A DNA stretch of 64,000 nucleotides from Aphrophora alni (Eukaryota > Arthropoda > Insecta > Hemiptera > Aphrophoridae). Below the pieces are notes generated by a model. That model was not told where the DNA came from. It ran no database searches and saw only the letters and a program-made list of their open reading frames with translations. The DNA lies in NCBI GenBank assembly GCA_963513935.1, contig OY740772.1, positions 11,998,098-12,062,097 on the forward strand, given 5' to 3'. This document shows, in pieces, positions 46,191 through 58,454 of the stretch. Every line of letters begins with the position of its first letter. Positions within the stretch are counted from its first letter, which is position 1. The position numbers and the translations under genes were made by a program.

Positions 46191-47840
46191 TTTATAAAAA
46201 TAATTGTCCCTATATTTGTCTATGGACCGTAAGTCGTGTGGTATTAGTACACCTTTTTACTTAAAAATTACAATTGACGCATTATTTGACCAGTTATCAG
46301 GGATTTTTTGACTTTTTTTTTCAATTTTTAGAAAAATCACCAAACAATTATCTAAACACCGTAATAATGAACAAATAAAAACATTGAAATTTAAAAAAGT
46401 TAAAAATTCCGTAGTTTTATACAATCGTGAAACTAAACTATAGGCTACTGATTTTACATGTGTTTTTTTTTTTAACTACAAAGTAAAATTTCTCTTTTCT
46501 GTCCGTGGTTTCATTATTGTATCAAAATTGCTGTAGTTGGCAGTTATAAATAAAACTAATAATGTGTGTTTTTGCCAGTTTTTTTTCTAGCTAAATTTAA
46601 TGAAAAAGTTCTTTGTTATAATATTTCCAAAAAGAAACGCATATGTTAAAATCGGTCGATCCTAAAGCCCATCTAGAGAGGGTTTTGTTAATTTCGCCGT
46701 TATTATAAAACTGGATCTAATCAAATTTGAGGTATGTTTACGATTTTGTGACTTGAAAGGAAGGTTGTGTTAGGTTAGGAAAAATAAAAAATAAATCCTT
46801 CTCGCAAAAACCAGTTGTGGGTCCTATTAGACGCTCTTGAATATTCCGAAATACACTTAAGCAGGATGGATCAGTGAGAGCAATATCTTGTATCACACTC
46901 TTTCATAAGAAAATTAACATTTAAAAATGTAGAAGTATGAAGGATGACACCTGTCCATTGATTCCAGAAAAGAGAAGCTGTTTTCTCCGGTAAAAGAGTA
47001 AATGTCAAGACATTTTGCACATCCAAATATTTCCAGGTCACGGCAAAAAAGTGCATATTTTTTTCCGTAATGTTGAAGGTTTGCTTACATCATCATAGAA
47101 ACTTTGTCTACATTGTTGGATGACATTCGACGACCTTGAAGGTCACTTCCGTTTTATTTATCGTGACTTAAGAGAACCTTCCTTCCGCTCGAAGCCTACT
47201 GCAGTTGTAAATTCATTAAAAATATGTTTATAAATTAAGGTGTGAATTGTGTTGGTGTACTTTAGTTTCTAGAGTAACTATAGGGGTAATCTATGTATGC
47301 CGTCCAAAAGTCTCATGGTCAATAACAAACAAACAAAACTCCGTAGCTCAAAAGCCCTCAAATTGTAGCCTACTGTTACAAGTCTTCAGTCAGGTTATGT
47401 GTCGTTAACACATAGAATTCCTTTCGCCGTTGTTCAAACATTCTCAACCAAGATGTTGGGCCACAACCTATGATTTTAAAACACTTCTAAACTTCTCACT
47501 CGTCATAAGAAAACATTAACCACTAGACCCACACCACGCCTATGGGAATTGAAACGTTTACCCGTTTTCACATCGGTAATTCCATGATTACTCATTGATT
47601 TTTCATAGAACGGGAACCCTCCGCAATGCTCATTCTATCGGTAAACATTTGGTCCTCTTATCTCCCTAAATAGAATATATCTATTGTAGTTTCTAGCAGC
47701 TAAATGACTTTATAATCGGGCGATGTACGACCACCACTTCAAGTTCCGTCCGTAAGTAAACTTTCAAAACGATAATTCACTACCAATCGTAACTATTTAT
47801 ACCCACAGTGCTAGCTCAACACCGTAACTTTATGAGCATC
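46191..47840. other. No gene; possible SINE-like trace
   Basis: AT-rich first half. Near 47.51-47.55 kb the minus strand reads GGTCTAGTGGTTAATG, similar to a tRNA A box, but no clear B box was found at the right spacing, so a SINE is only possible. Nothing coding was recognised. Confidence 0.45.
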
Positions 47841-47845
47841 ACTTC

Positions 47846-48955
47846 AAGAAATGAAAATTGAAACCACTCTAAGAGTAATATAAAAACGTGAACCGCTGGA
47901 CCAACCAAAAATTTATTGAATTTAATCCAATTTAAAAATGTAACTGACGACTTATCTCTCTGTAGTTTGGACTAGTAAACCGTCATAGGTTATGCGGGTT
48001 GATGGAATTGTGTTTTTAAAGAAATGAAAATTGAAACCACTCTAACGCCAATATAAAAACGTGAACCGCTGGAACCAACCTGGGGACTAAGTAAAAACTT
48101 ATTGAATTTTATCCAATTTAAAAATGCAGCCGAGTTGACTTATTTCGCTGCAGTTTGGACTAGTAAACCGTCACAGGTTTCTCGGGTTGGTGGAATTGGG
48201 TTTTTAAAGAAATGTAAATTGAAACCACTCTAACGCCAATATAAAAGCGTGAACTGCTGGAACCAACCTGGGGACCAAGTAAAAATTTGTTGAATTTAAT
48301 CCAATTTAAAAATGCAGCTGAGTTGACTTATCTCGCTGCAGTTTGGACTAGTAAACCGTCACAGGTTTCTAGGGTTGATGGAATTGTGTTTTTAAAGAAA
48401 TGAAAATTGAAACCACTCTAACGCCAATATAAAAGCGTGAACTGCTGGAACCAACCTGGGGACTAAGTAAAAACTTATTGAATTTTATCCAATTTAAAAA
48501 TGCAGCCGAGTTAACTTATCTCGCTGCAGTTTGGACTAGTAAACCGTCACAGGTTTCTAGGGTTGATGGAATTGGGTTTATAAAGAAATGTAAATTGAAA
48601 CCACTCTAACGCCAATATAAAAGCGTGAACCGCTGGAACCAACCTGGGGACTAAGTAAAAACTTATTGAATTTTATCCAATTTAAAAATGCAGCTGAGTT
48701 GACTTATCTCGCTGCAGTTTGGACTAGTAAACCGTCACAGGTTACGCGGGTTGATGGAATTGTGTTTTTAAAGAAATGAAAATTGAAACCACTCTAACGC
48801 CAATATAAAAACGTGAACCGCTGGAACCAACCTGGGGACAAAGTACAAATTTACTGAATTTTATCCAATTTAAAAATGCAGCTGAGTTGACTTATCTCGC
48901 TGCAGTTTGGACTAGTAAACCGTCACAGGTTACGCGGGTTAATGACATTGCGTAC
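47846..48955 (+). repeat. 188-bp tandem repeat, ~6 units
   Basis: AAAGAAATGAAAATTGAAACC or its GTAAATT variant recurs at 48018, 48206, 48394, 48582 and 48770, exactly 188 bp each time. A shorter first unit starts at about 47845. Units contain CACTCTAACGCCAATATAAAA, CGCTGGAACCAACCTGGGGA, TGACTTATCTCGCTGCAGTT and GGACTAGTAAACCGTCACAG. The first unit is the most diverged, as expected at an array edge. Non-coding. Confidence 0.93.
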
Positions 48956-50265
48956 TTCGGTGTATTTCCAAATCTTCGTTAGTTTAACCGACATAAAACA
49001 AAACGTTTAAACAAATTTGTTTTAAATGAAGAAAATAATAATAAAAAGTAATTAAAAAAATTACGTACTTAGCGATACTACGCGTGGTGGAAGTGAATAC
49101 AACAAGCAACAAAGTAGTTTGACACTTACCAAAAGCAATTGTCCTATCTGAAATAATGGATTGTGATCGATTTAATGTTTTTTTTATTTTTTATTATATA
49201 TCCCTTTATATCCGTAGGAATAGAAAGTGAAAGAGTAAAGACATTTACATAGACATTTAGATGTTTAGATGCAAAAGATATTTAGTTAAACAATATTATT
49301 TTATTAAATATTATGTGTGGATATCATAAAACTAGATGTTTATTACGAATATGTGTGCCTATTTAACGAAGAAATTAATTCGTTGGCTCTATATACCTAC
49401 GTCCCTTACTGTTTTTAGCACGCGCTTGACTCTTTTTATTTTACATCAGTTTAAACCGTTCACAATTTATCAAAATTTTCAACAAGGTAGTTTCAATCGA
49501 ATTTGGATATTCCACCATTTAAGACGGCGTTCGTTTCCTGTTTTACCAATAATTACAGAACCTACAAGAAGATTGTAAAACACCTTCGCTGGCTTAGGTT
49601 TTGGAAATTTGAGAAAATTATCAAACGCTTAATTTAATTGGCAATATTCTACTTGTATAAACATCAAGTTGTTACCACACGGGTCGGGGTCGACAACCCA
49701 TACTGTATACTGAAACTAGCCGCGCCTGCTAAAGTAAAATTTTATAGCCTACTAAAACTGGCTTTAATTGTGGGTAATTTTGTGTTCAGACGTTGCTCCT
49801 ACTGCTAACAAACTTAACGGAGTTCAGCTTTTTCAATCAGTTTTTAGGTCACTTCGTTCAATTATAGGAGAATTTTGATATTTGAATTTTTATAGAAATC
49901 TTAAAAGGGGGGAATTATGAGATTGTAATTTGCATTCTCACATACCGGTCATGTAGAAAGTTATGTGACTAGTCAAACAATTTATCTCAAACATTTTATC
50001 CCCCGAGTTCAAAGAAATAAACTGTCTCACTCATTACCAAAAACCAAATTAAAATCTGTTAAAATTTATTCAAGCTAATACTAAATACAAACGTTTTCAG
50101 ATAAAACCACCACACATAAGTTTACACTACCCAAAGGACAGCAAGCAATTGATAGTTAAAAAGATGGAGAGCCGAGAGAAATTTGTCGTAACTTTTTATC
50201 GGAGTAAACAACCTTTAACTCTCTGTTTCAATGTTTAGTCCGGAATCTTCACATAATGAATGCTA
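48956..50265. other. No gene; short RepE trace
   Basis: A small RepE-like piece (TTATGTGTGGATATCATAAAA, TTATTACGAATATGTGTG) lies at about 49.30-49.36 kb. The 80-aa frame at 49336-49578 begins in it and has no recognised domain. Confidence 0.5.
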
Positions 50266-50269
50266 AAAT

Positions 50270-50670
50270 TTTACTGCTTATTCCATTAATGGAAATCATG
50301 ATGCGATCGAGGACTAAACTCTTGAAAGACGTGGCAAAACGTTGTTTACTTCAATAAACAGTTAGGAAAATTTCTCTTGGCTCCATCCCTTTAACAATCA
50401 GTTGTTTTGTGCAGTATGTACATATGTGTTGTAGTTTTATCGGGACACGTTTGTATGTAGTGTTAGCTATTACCACCCAAGTTTAGTACTAGGCTTGAGT
50501 TCTCTTTTTAGGTTATAGATGTTTTAAGTTTCCAACATGACCCTAGGCTACGAGGCAATTTTGGAAGGTTTTCCTTGTGATCTAGGTTTCATACTTGATG
50601 ACGAGAGTTTATTTATACTCTCGAAACGTCAAGTGTAAATAAATGATGGGAAAAGTTCGATTAAAAAACC
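50270..50670 (+). repeat. RepD copy 1
   Basis: It matches 53.61-54.01 kb: GACTAAACTCTTGAAAG, TCTCTTGGCTCC, GTGTTGTAGTTTTATC, GTTTGTAT-TAGT-TTAGCT, TTAGGTTATAG, AAGTTTCCAACATG, CTAGGCTA and ACTTGATGACGAGAGT...ACTCTCGAAACGTC. The end forms a hairpin whose outer stem is ACTTGA with TCAAGT. Class unknown; no protein. Confidence 0.75.
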
Positions 50671-51240
50671 AAAAACCAAATGGGATTAATAATAAAAACC
50701 AAAACTACTCGTAACCAAAAATGTCAGAAAGTGGAAATGAAACATGGACGCTGTTTGGTAAAAATATGTACATTTAAACTTCTTTAACTTGTGCTTTAAA
50801 CGTGTCCTTAACGTAGATTAAATTTGATGTTAGTAACACATTTTAAAATTAAGAGTTTTTATGTTATATAAACAACAGGTTGGCCAAAGTAGTATTTAAT
50901 TACATGTACTGTAGGGCAACTATTACTTTTATACGGTTAGACGTTTTCAAAGGTTAATTTTAAAAGATACTTTTTTAATGTTGTTTTACTATTGTGTACG
51001 TTTGTATTGACATTAGAAGTATATAAAAAATTTACAAATGTTTATAAGATTTGTCTAAGACTAATTTCTGGATTATCAAAAATTGGGGGAATGTTGACCC
51101 CAAATGTGAATCAATTCAAAGCCATACTAATTCCAACGGTTTCCAATTTATAACTATTTAATACGTAGTATGGTACAAATCAAAACTGGGAGGGGGGGAT
51201 AACTCCAAATATGTATACAACGGGTTCAACCCAGTGAATA
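50671..51240. other. AT-rich DNA, no gene seen
   Basis: No motif recognised. Confidence 0.6.
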
Positions 51241-52620
51241 AGGTAATTGTTACCCTGGGGAAATAAATCAAGGGTTATAACTGGATCCAAATTAAAGGAA
51301 TTATTTCTACTCTCTGGTCTAAATGTGCGAATGTATTACGTAGTTAGACATGTATGGGTTAGGTATTCAGAAAACCTGAGAGAAACAATGAGCAAAAAGG
51401 TTCGAGCTGATATTGAGAGATTTTTTTTTGTTTTGCTTATGGTTCATACGGTGGACAGTCCACAGCAATCAGCCTATCGGTCTCTTGACGTGAAACAACT
51501 GATAAGGCTCATAGCCAAGAATGCATTGATAAAGAACTAGATGAGATTGAACAAGAAGAGATTTTAACTATCTTGGAAAGAGAGGATGAACTTCTTCACT
51601 GGTTCACTCGACTAAGTGGACTAAAGGTGAAGAGGTAAGTCTCACTATTGCCCAACGAAGGGAGGCCGTCAAAGGGAAATACTGGGGAAGTGGAGAGAAA
51701 TGGGACCCTAACAAGTGCCAAGGGCAACATAAAAGAAGAGGAAGTGGGGAGTCCCATTAGGCACCGATGGCGGGGATGGTTTTGGTCAAGCCTCTAGAGG
51801 CAAATCGGTCACTCCGCTCTCTGTTGAGGGTCCTTTAAAGAAGGCCAGAAGTGAAACTCGATATTCAGACGTATTAAAACTCACTGTAGTTAGGAGCGAT
51901 CTGGTAAGGAAGTTCCCACTTACAGAGACATCCTAACCGACAAAATGGTTGCTGTTCTCAATGCATATCCTAAGACTAAACTTAACAAAAAGCAAGATAA
52001 AGACATTGAGGACACGTTAGTGGATAATTTTGAACACATGGAAGTTGAAACTTTTCGTTCATCTCAGAGAGCTACATGGAAAAAGGAGCTCTTGTTCTTC
52101 CTTGCCTCGACGATGTAACAAAGCGTTGGCTGGTAACAATGATTGCTACCATTAACCCACCAGGCGAAGACAACAAGTTGATCACCGGATTAAGGAAGGA
52201 CATTCTGTAGACTAAAAGGGTGTGTCTTAGGGCACACCCCAAGCTTCTGAAACGGTCCTCCGATCAAGTCTGGGAGATGTTTGTTCAGCATACACCTCCT
52301 CTTTAGGGACGGGAATGGAAGGAACTTTAGGGGCGAAGAAAAACCCTAAAAAGCTATGACTTTGCTTAAAGAAGGTATAGGATTACTTACTGGACACAGT
52401 CACTTTAGGAAACAGTTGCCAACAATCCGGATCATACAAAGTGATCCCGTTTGTAGGCTACGTAATAGTCTAGAATGTAAAAGACTCAAGACTAGAAGAA
52501 AAGCTATATTGGGGTTTTCACAATCACTTGATGATTCTGATGCTAGCATCGGGTGAAAATTTCTAAACCTCATGGAAGTGACCGGCCAGGTTTGCCTTCC
52601 TAGTAGGTCCTGGGAGTGTA
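51241..52620 (+). pseudogene. LINE remnant: gag-like part and ORF2 tail
   Basis: The first frame (51247-51540) and a following ELDEIEQEEILTILERED segment are not placed. Then VAVLNAYPKTKLNKKQDKD (about 51.95 kb), FEHMEVETFRSSQRATWKK and, after a frameshift, GALVLPCLDDVTKRWLVTMI resemble a gag-like region of insect retroelements. The end is clearer: KKAMTLLKEGIGLLTGHSHF and DPVCRLRNSLE with KRLKTRRKAILG (52347-52520) match the tail after RNase H in Jockey/CR1-like LINEs. Gag-like and tail parts lie next to each other with no reverse transcriptase between them, implying a large internal deletion or two separate remnants. Stops and shifts make all of it non-functional. Confidence 0.6.
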
Positions 52621-53605
52621 CAATAAGTTTAGGTTGATGTACAAGGCTCTTGAGTCCTCATACCTCAATAATCTAATCGATGGTAACTACTCCCAAATTT
52701 TCAGTTATTAAATAAAGAAGTCTCAACGTGTGGCCAAAAAAATTACCTCATACCAAATATGATTAAAATAAGTCCACCGGTCAAATGTGTTTTATGCTTA
52801 TTTTTCTCCGCTAAAACTCCTAATATTAAGAGATGCAAGTAAAGTAGTTTTTTTAAATAAACATCTTTCCATCTCCACATTGTACAAAATATACTTTATA
52901 TTCTGTGTAAGTAAAATGAAAATTATCTAAGAACAACCATTATTCTCTCTTCAGGTATACACAGTCTCCTGTTTGGTCGTTTGGTTGAGAATGTGCACTC
53001 GTGTTGCAATTATTCTCTTCATAACGGAAGTGCAGTTTATGACATGTGAATTGTTTCGAGAAATTATCATTACCGTTAAATTGCACATGCCAATGAGGCA
53101 TAGGCACTTGTTTATTAGCGGAGAACAATTGCTAGTGTTTATGTGCCATGTTTATGTGAAAATCTGCGCAACATTGGTTAATCGTTTCGTGCTCACATAA
53201 AAAGTAGATAAATAGTCTAATTAAAAAGTACAGTTGGAGTGTTTACTGGATTTGTAGTTTGTTTGTTCTTAAAAACTTGTGAATTCAAAAAAGAAAGAAA
53301 ATTAAAATATTGGCTATACAAAAAGACCTCTCAAACTAAGAATTAGTTAACATAAGAAGGTCTATCAGACAAATCGAATTAGCTCAACGTATTTCGTCCG
53401 AAAAATACAAATTTAATTGGAAGAGACCAAAATAATACACCGGTAAACAACTTATAACGAAAATTAATTGAAGCCACATTAGATTGGCTACATAAAACTA
53501 TAGAACATCCCAGTTTAGAAATGAGGACATTATGGCTTTCATTAATACAAACTAAATTAAAAATAGGAAATAAAAAATTTCTACTTTAAATATGGCTGAA
53601 ATTTT
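52621..53605. other. AT-rich DNA, no gene seen
   Basis: Overlapping opposite-strand frames at 52.94-53.20 kb (62 and 75 aa) have no recognised motif. Confidence 0.55.
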
Positions 53606-53609
53606 GCCA

Positions 53610-54010
53610 CTTAATCCCCAAAGGGGAATAATGACGAGATTGATGACTAAACTCTTAAAAGTGGGGGTCAAATATTATTTACCCCCGACAACTGTCTCTT
53701 GGCTCCGCCCCTGCAAATATTGCTTGCAGTCCTTTGTGTAGTGTAGACATGTGTGTTGTGGTTTTATCTGATCATGTTTGTATTTAGTCTTAGCTTTGAC
53801 TCCTTAGGTTTAGATTTAGGCTTAAGTTCTTTTCTTAGGTTATAGTCTTAGTTTAAGTTTCCAACATGCTACTAGGCTATATTGGTGTTTTTCTCTTGTA
53901 TGCTCTAAGTTTTACACTTGATAATGAGAGTTGATTTTACCCTCGAAACGTCTCGTATTAGTTTTATATATATAAATGATGCCAAATGTCTGATTAAACC
54001 ATATTAATAA
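53610..54010 (+). repeat. RepD copy 2
   Basis: Second copy of the family at 50.27 kb, same orientation. The hairpin near its end is weaker (TTGATAATGAGAGT...CCCTCGAAACGTC). Other shared blocks are CTCTTGGCTCCGCCCC, GTGTTGTGGTTTTATCTGAT, TTAGGTTATAGTCTTAG and AAGTTTCCAACATG. Confidence 0.75.
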
Positions 54011-54635
54011 TTTAAACAATCTATCATTATCATATAACTTTAAAACCAGAATAAAAAACCGATTAATCGCGGACGTGGAAATAATACCTGTATTGAAAAT
54101 TTAAAAAAGTTAAACACATTCCATGTAGAAAAATAATATGTTACGAATATTGAAAAACATCCCAATCCCAAAACATAGAAACAAAATATAAAAATGTCAT
54201 ACTGCTTTGGTGGTGCTACAGCAGGATTTCTCTTCCTCGATTAAATAACCTATCCCGTCAAGCACAACAGGTTATTGCGCTTTCAAATGCAAAATAGTTG
54301 TTTAAATGTCCGTAGATATCACCAGTAAGACGTGCAAGCTTTATTAACTTCTGAATTATGCTTACAAAGTTGTTTTGAGGGATTGTCTGCAACGTTTTCA
54401 AAAGTACAAGGGTCCTTTTCCAATTGAGACATTCGAATTCGAATACCAGGTGCTCAGTATTTTCCTCTAGCAGGAAACATTTCCTTGGAGGCTCTCCAGT
54501 AACTTTTCTATGCAGTGTTTTCTTCAGTTACCCTATAATAAATAATAAAGTTGATCTCTTAAACTGAACCGTTTCAAAAATTACTATTTCAGGATACCTC
54601 TAGTGACTAAGTTTACTTCAATTTATATTGTTTAA
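54011..54635. other. No gene seen
   Basis: No motif recognised on either strand. Confidence 0.55.
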
Positions 54636-54639
54636 AGGA

Positions 54640-54830
54640 GAAAAGCCTTTTGGTCGTCATTATCTTAAAAAAAAAAAGAGCATAAATAGAAGTGGCGGAG
54701 AGGAACAAGAAAGACCTGATAAAAAAGATGAAAAAGTAGGATCTACGTAAGCCTACAAGAAGAAAGGTGATGATCCCGCTATGGATGGTCCCTCGAACTT
54801 GCCACATTCGAACTCACTGAGGATATCATA
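54640..54830 (+). repeat. RepB copy (shortened)
   Basis: It has TTAAAGGAGAAAAGCC, GTCGTCATTATC, an AAAAAAAAAAAGAGCATAAATA stretch, AAGACCTGATAAAAAAGATG, AAAGGTGATGATCCCGC and GGTCCCTCGAACTTGCCACA, followed by AACTCACTGAGG. The middle is deleted relative to other copies. Plus strand. Confidence 0.65.
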
Positions 54831-55485
54831 ATTTATGATTCTGTATCACGGAACTCCTTTATTCCGTGTTAGGGAAGAGATTATATCCTTTTAAACCATC
54901 ATCTCACCCAGAGACATATGTTTTCCTTTACTAAACCTATTTGTTCTATTATTATACCTTATTAGAACAGGGAGGTTGATATCTACTTTTCTTATTATTT
55001 ATCTCACATATTACAACAAAGTGCTTAGATATAATATCTTAAAAATCACAAACACCTCATCCAAGTAGATTTTGCTTCCTTAAAGCTGAAAGGTGGCTAT
55101 TAACTACCAAATCCAGTTAACACTTAATATTTTCAGTCTGAGATCCTTCTCCCCCTCGTCCTATAATTCGCTTTTATCCATACCGTTTACCACAATCTTA
55201 CTCCACCATCCACTGCAAACAACCACCGCAGAATCCTACTCTTCACATTGTTCTGAAGGTTCTGTGATCTACACTATTACCACTCTCGTATAGGTGTATA
55301 TTTCATTCTGTGAACGCTTTTTCAGAAAAACTCATATCTACTTTTTTCTGTTTTTAGCTTTACCCTAAATTGCAAAGCTACCTGTGCTAATGGGGTGAGT
55401 GGCACCCTGCAACAGGAGCCTTTAAACAACAAAGAAAGAAATGAAACCATCTAATCCTCCATTTATTGAATTGCATCCTCCTTTA
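54831..55485. other. No gene seen
   Basis: The 66-aa frame at 55093-55293 has no recognised domain. Confidence 0.55.
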
Positions 55486-55489
55486 TTCT

Positions 55490-55695
55490 AATCTTAGAAT
55501 CCCACTAACAGTACCATTTCAGATTCCTATTGGTTTATAACATTCCTACAAAACATACTCACTTGTAAAGGAATGCGTAACGGAGGTAAAACTATTTGAT
55601 TACTAAGAACCGCTTTTAGTATGAGGAAGATTGTTGCCATTTATTTGTTTCTGCGTTTCCTGAGATATTCACAGAATGCAATCAAGTTATGTTAT
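55490..55695 (+). repeat. RepF copy 1 (inverted partner at 60.44 kb)
   Basis: CCCACTAACAGTACCA, TTGGTTTATAACATTCCTA, TGTAAAGGAATG, AACGGAGGTAAAACTATTTG, ATTACTAAGAAC and AGTATGAGGAAGATT recur in opposite orientation at 60.44-60.66 kb with high similarity over about 200 bp. The boundaries of the family are not known. Confidence 0.8.
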
Positions 55696-56400
55696 TGGAT
55701 CCACTTTGGCAGAAAGAGTTGTTCTGTGGATTTGTGGAACTGTTCGTGTCGCTAAAACGTGGATAATAAGTTTTAAATCTAATCGTTAAAGATTATTGGC
55801 GCAGCGCCTGTTCATTAGTAACAGCGTTGCAGAAAAACACGCATTAAATAAATGGCGTTGTAACGTTCAGGCTAACATTAAAAAAATAATAAACTTGGCA
55901 CTAACATGATCATTTGCGAAACAGATTTAGCGAAAATTATACATTTCACTTGCCCAGTATGATTATTATAGTGTAAGTTTGGGAATTGCGAAAATTTCGT
56001 CTTCCATTTTTTTTACATTTCATAGCCTCAGAAAACAAAAAAGTTATTTTCGCCATGTCTGTCGTTCGTCGTCTGTACGTAAGCACGATAGCAGTCATAA
56101 AGTAATGGTACGTTGCTTCTCCATGGCCGAGTCACTGACCTATACAATCGAATTGCGTTATATTACTTTGAAAAATGCCAAATGCGTATCACGCTGCGAA
56201 ATATTCACACACTGATTGTAAAAACATTTAAAAGAACATATTCAGTTATATCCTAAGTACAATTCAGGAAGTGAATTTTGATTCTGCATAAATTGATTTT
56301 ATCTCTAAATCTTATTTTATTATCCTGCTTGTCTTAAATTTATCTTCCTCCTCGCTTACACCTGCACATTATAAAACAGAACAAAAATTCTTATCGTTAT
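55696..56400. other. No gene seen
   Basis: The 78-aa frame at 55979-56215 crosses a segment with CATGTCTGTCGTTCG-type sequence that looks like dispersed repeat. No domain was recognised. Confidence 0.5.
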
Positions 56401-56402
56401 TT

Positions 56403-57105
56403 TACTTTATCATGGATAGAGAAAGTTATGCGACGGGTTAAAATATTGAGTTTTTTGCGGTTACGTTCATTTTGAGGTCTGAAGAGTACGAGCAGTTTTA
56501 GAATGATGTCTGTCTGTCGTCTATCGCATGATGATGTCCCCACAGCCAAAACATGTGGACAGATTTTAACTAAATTTTGTTTGTATGTATATATTGGTAA
56601 TTTCTCGAGACTTTTTATAACTTTAAATATTAGGCGAGCTTCCCATATGGAAAAAACTACAAAATTACGATTTTTTTTTTCAAAATCGTCACTACGATTT
56701 TGATCGAATTTACGTCAAATTCGCGAGTTATCGGTAACAAAAAAAATCATTATTGGAACTGTTATGAAAGACGTAATATCTCAAAATTTGTTCAACCGAT
56801 TTTAATGAAATGTGAAGATTAATAATCCAAATCATCGTAATTTTATAAAATCATACGGTTCAGGATTAATTGGCAAATAAACATAAATTAACCTTGAGCT
56901 TCGTCATTGAAAGCTAGATTTTAAACAATTTACTCTGTGGACGTTCAGGCGCTATTTAAATATAGAAATATTCTTTAATAACATTTATGGTTCTTTTTTC
57001 GCTTTTTCCTGACAATTATCCAACTGACATTTTTGGTATCGAATAGTTTTAGTTGGTATTTATTTGGTTTTGAGGTTAGGTGTGTGAGAAAGTTTGTGCG
57101 ACGAT
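56403..57105 (+). repeat. RepC copy 2 (longer)
   Basis: It starts GATAGAGAAAGTTATGCGACG with GGGTTAAAA and ends CCAACTGACATTTTTGGTATC, with GTGTGAGAAAGTTTGTGCGAC, parallel to 16.57-16.86 kb. The interior has GATGTCTGTCTGTCGTC and TTCAACCGATTTTAATGAAA. The 66-aa frame inside is not a gene. Confidence 0.6.
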
Positions 57106-57725
57106 ATTACACTGCTAATTAATTGTGAATTAGATTTAGAACTAGCGTAATGATTTGTAATTTTTAATTTAATTTTTGTTTTAAATCAATTTATTTAATT
57201 TTAGTTAAAGTTATATTCTTTAGAGAAGTTGTTTTCTTTAGTTTGTTTATGATTTTGTTATTGTTCTAGAACAAAACGCTTACCCACTAGACTACGCCGG
57301 TCCCAGACATTACGTTTCCAGTATACGAAGTATAGATTAAGAGTCGTAAAAGACTTCAAGGTCAAGAAACAGAAAAAAGTAATTTTGAACATGCTCACGC
57401 CGTTGTCCTATTTAGGTAAGTTTGATAGCGGCTACAACAAGAATGAGGATAGAAACATGAAATTTAGTATAGTGGACTCATGTTCATAGACATTCAAAAA
57501 ACTCTAATTAAAAACGACTAAAATGCTGCACCTTTAAAACAGTTTTGTTTTTTGTTTTATTTATCAAAAGACATTCTCAAAGTAACATTTTATTACTGTT
57601 TAAATCTGTTCAAAAATTACTAAAGAATTCCCATACTTTTAGAACATCCTGTATATATTTTGTTTGGTCATCCTCACTTTTTAAATGATAACTACCGAAC
57701 AATTTGAATGACGGTTTTGGCAGTG
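57106..57725. other. No gene; possible SINE-like A box
   Basis: The minus strand near 57.28-57.30 kb reads GGCGTAGTCTAGTGGGTAAGCG, which resembles a tRNA A box, but no B box was located downstream. No coding signal. Confidence 0.4.
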
Positions 57726-57730
57726 GGTAA

Positions 57731-58440
57731 GTAAGAAAGTTAATTTAATGGTTTTACATTGTGTAAAAAAACATAGTATTCAAAAAAAGTCAATTCAATG
57801 GTTTTACATTGTGTAAAAAAACATAGTATTCAAAGAAAGTCAATTCAATGGTTTTACACTGTGTAATAAACATAGTATTCAAAGAAAGTTTGATTCAATG
57901 GTTTTACACTGTGTAAAAAAACATAGTATTCAAAGAAAGTCAATTCAATGGTTTTACACTGTGTAATAAACATAGTATTCAAAGAAAGTTAATTCAATGG
58001 TTTTACACTGTGTAATAAACATAGTATTCAAAGAAAGTCAATTCAATGGTTTTACACTGTGTAAAAAAAACATAGTATTCAAAGAAAGTTAATTCAATGG
58101 TTTTACACTGTGTAAAAAAACATAGTATTCAAAGAAAGTCAATTCATTGTTTTACACTGTGTAAAAAAAACATAGTATTCAAAGGAAGTTAATTCAATGG
58201 TTTTACACTGTGTAAGAAAAACATAGTATTCATAGAAAGTTAATTCAATGGTTTTACACTGTGTAAAAAACATAGTATTCAAAGAAAGTCAATTCAATGG
58301 TTTTACACTGTGTAAAAAAAACATAGTATTCAAAGGAAGTTAATTCAATGGTTTTACACTGTGTAAGAAAAACATAGTATTCATAGAAAGTTAATTCAAT
58401 AGTTTTACACTCTGTAAAAAAAAACATAGTATTCAAAAAT
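57731..58440 (+). repeat. 50-bp minisatellite, 14 units, each with a perfect palindrome
   Basis: GGTTTTAC or a one-base variant recurs at 57750, 57800, 57850, 57900, 57950, 57999, 58048, 58099, 58148, 58199, 58250, 58299, 58350 and 58400. Most units contain TTTTACAC-T-GTGTAAAA, an 8-bp perfect inverted repeat around one base, then CATAGTATTCAAAGAAAGT. Length varies by one or two bases in the A run. The repetitive minus-strand frame at 58254-58436 is a by-product. Confidence 0.95.
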
Positions 58441-58454
58441 ATCTATGCGATTGT

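Noticed and set aside
47510..47550. tRNA gene or SINE on the minus strand
   Set aside because: Only an A-box-like stretch; no B box or cloverleaf could be made out.
57275..57300. tRNA gene on the minus strand (GTCTAGTGGGTAAGCG)
   Set aside because: A-box resemblance only; no paired arms or B box found.
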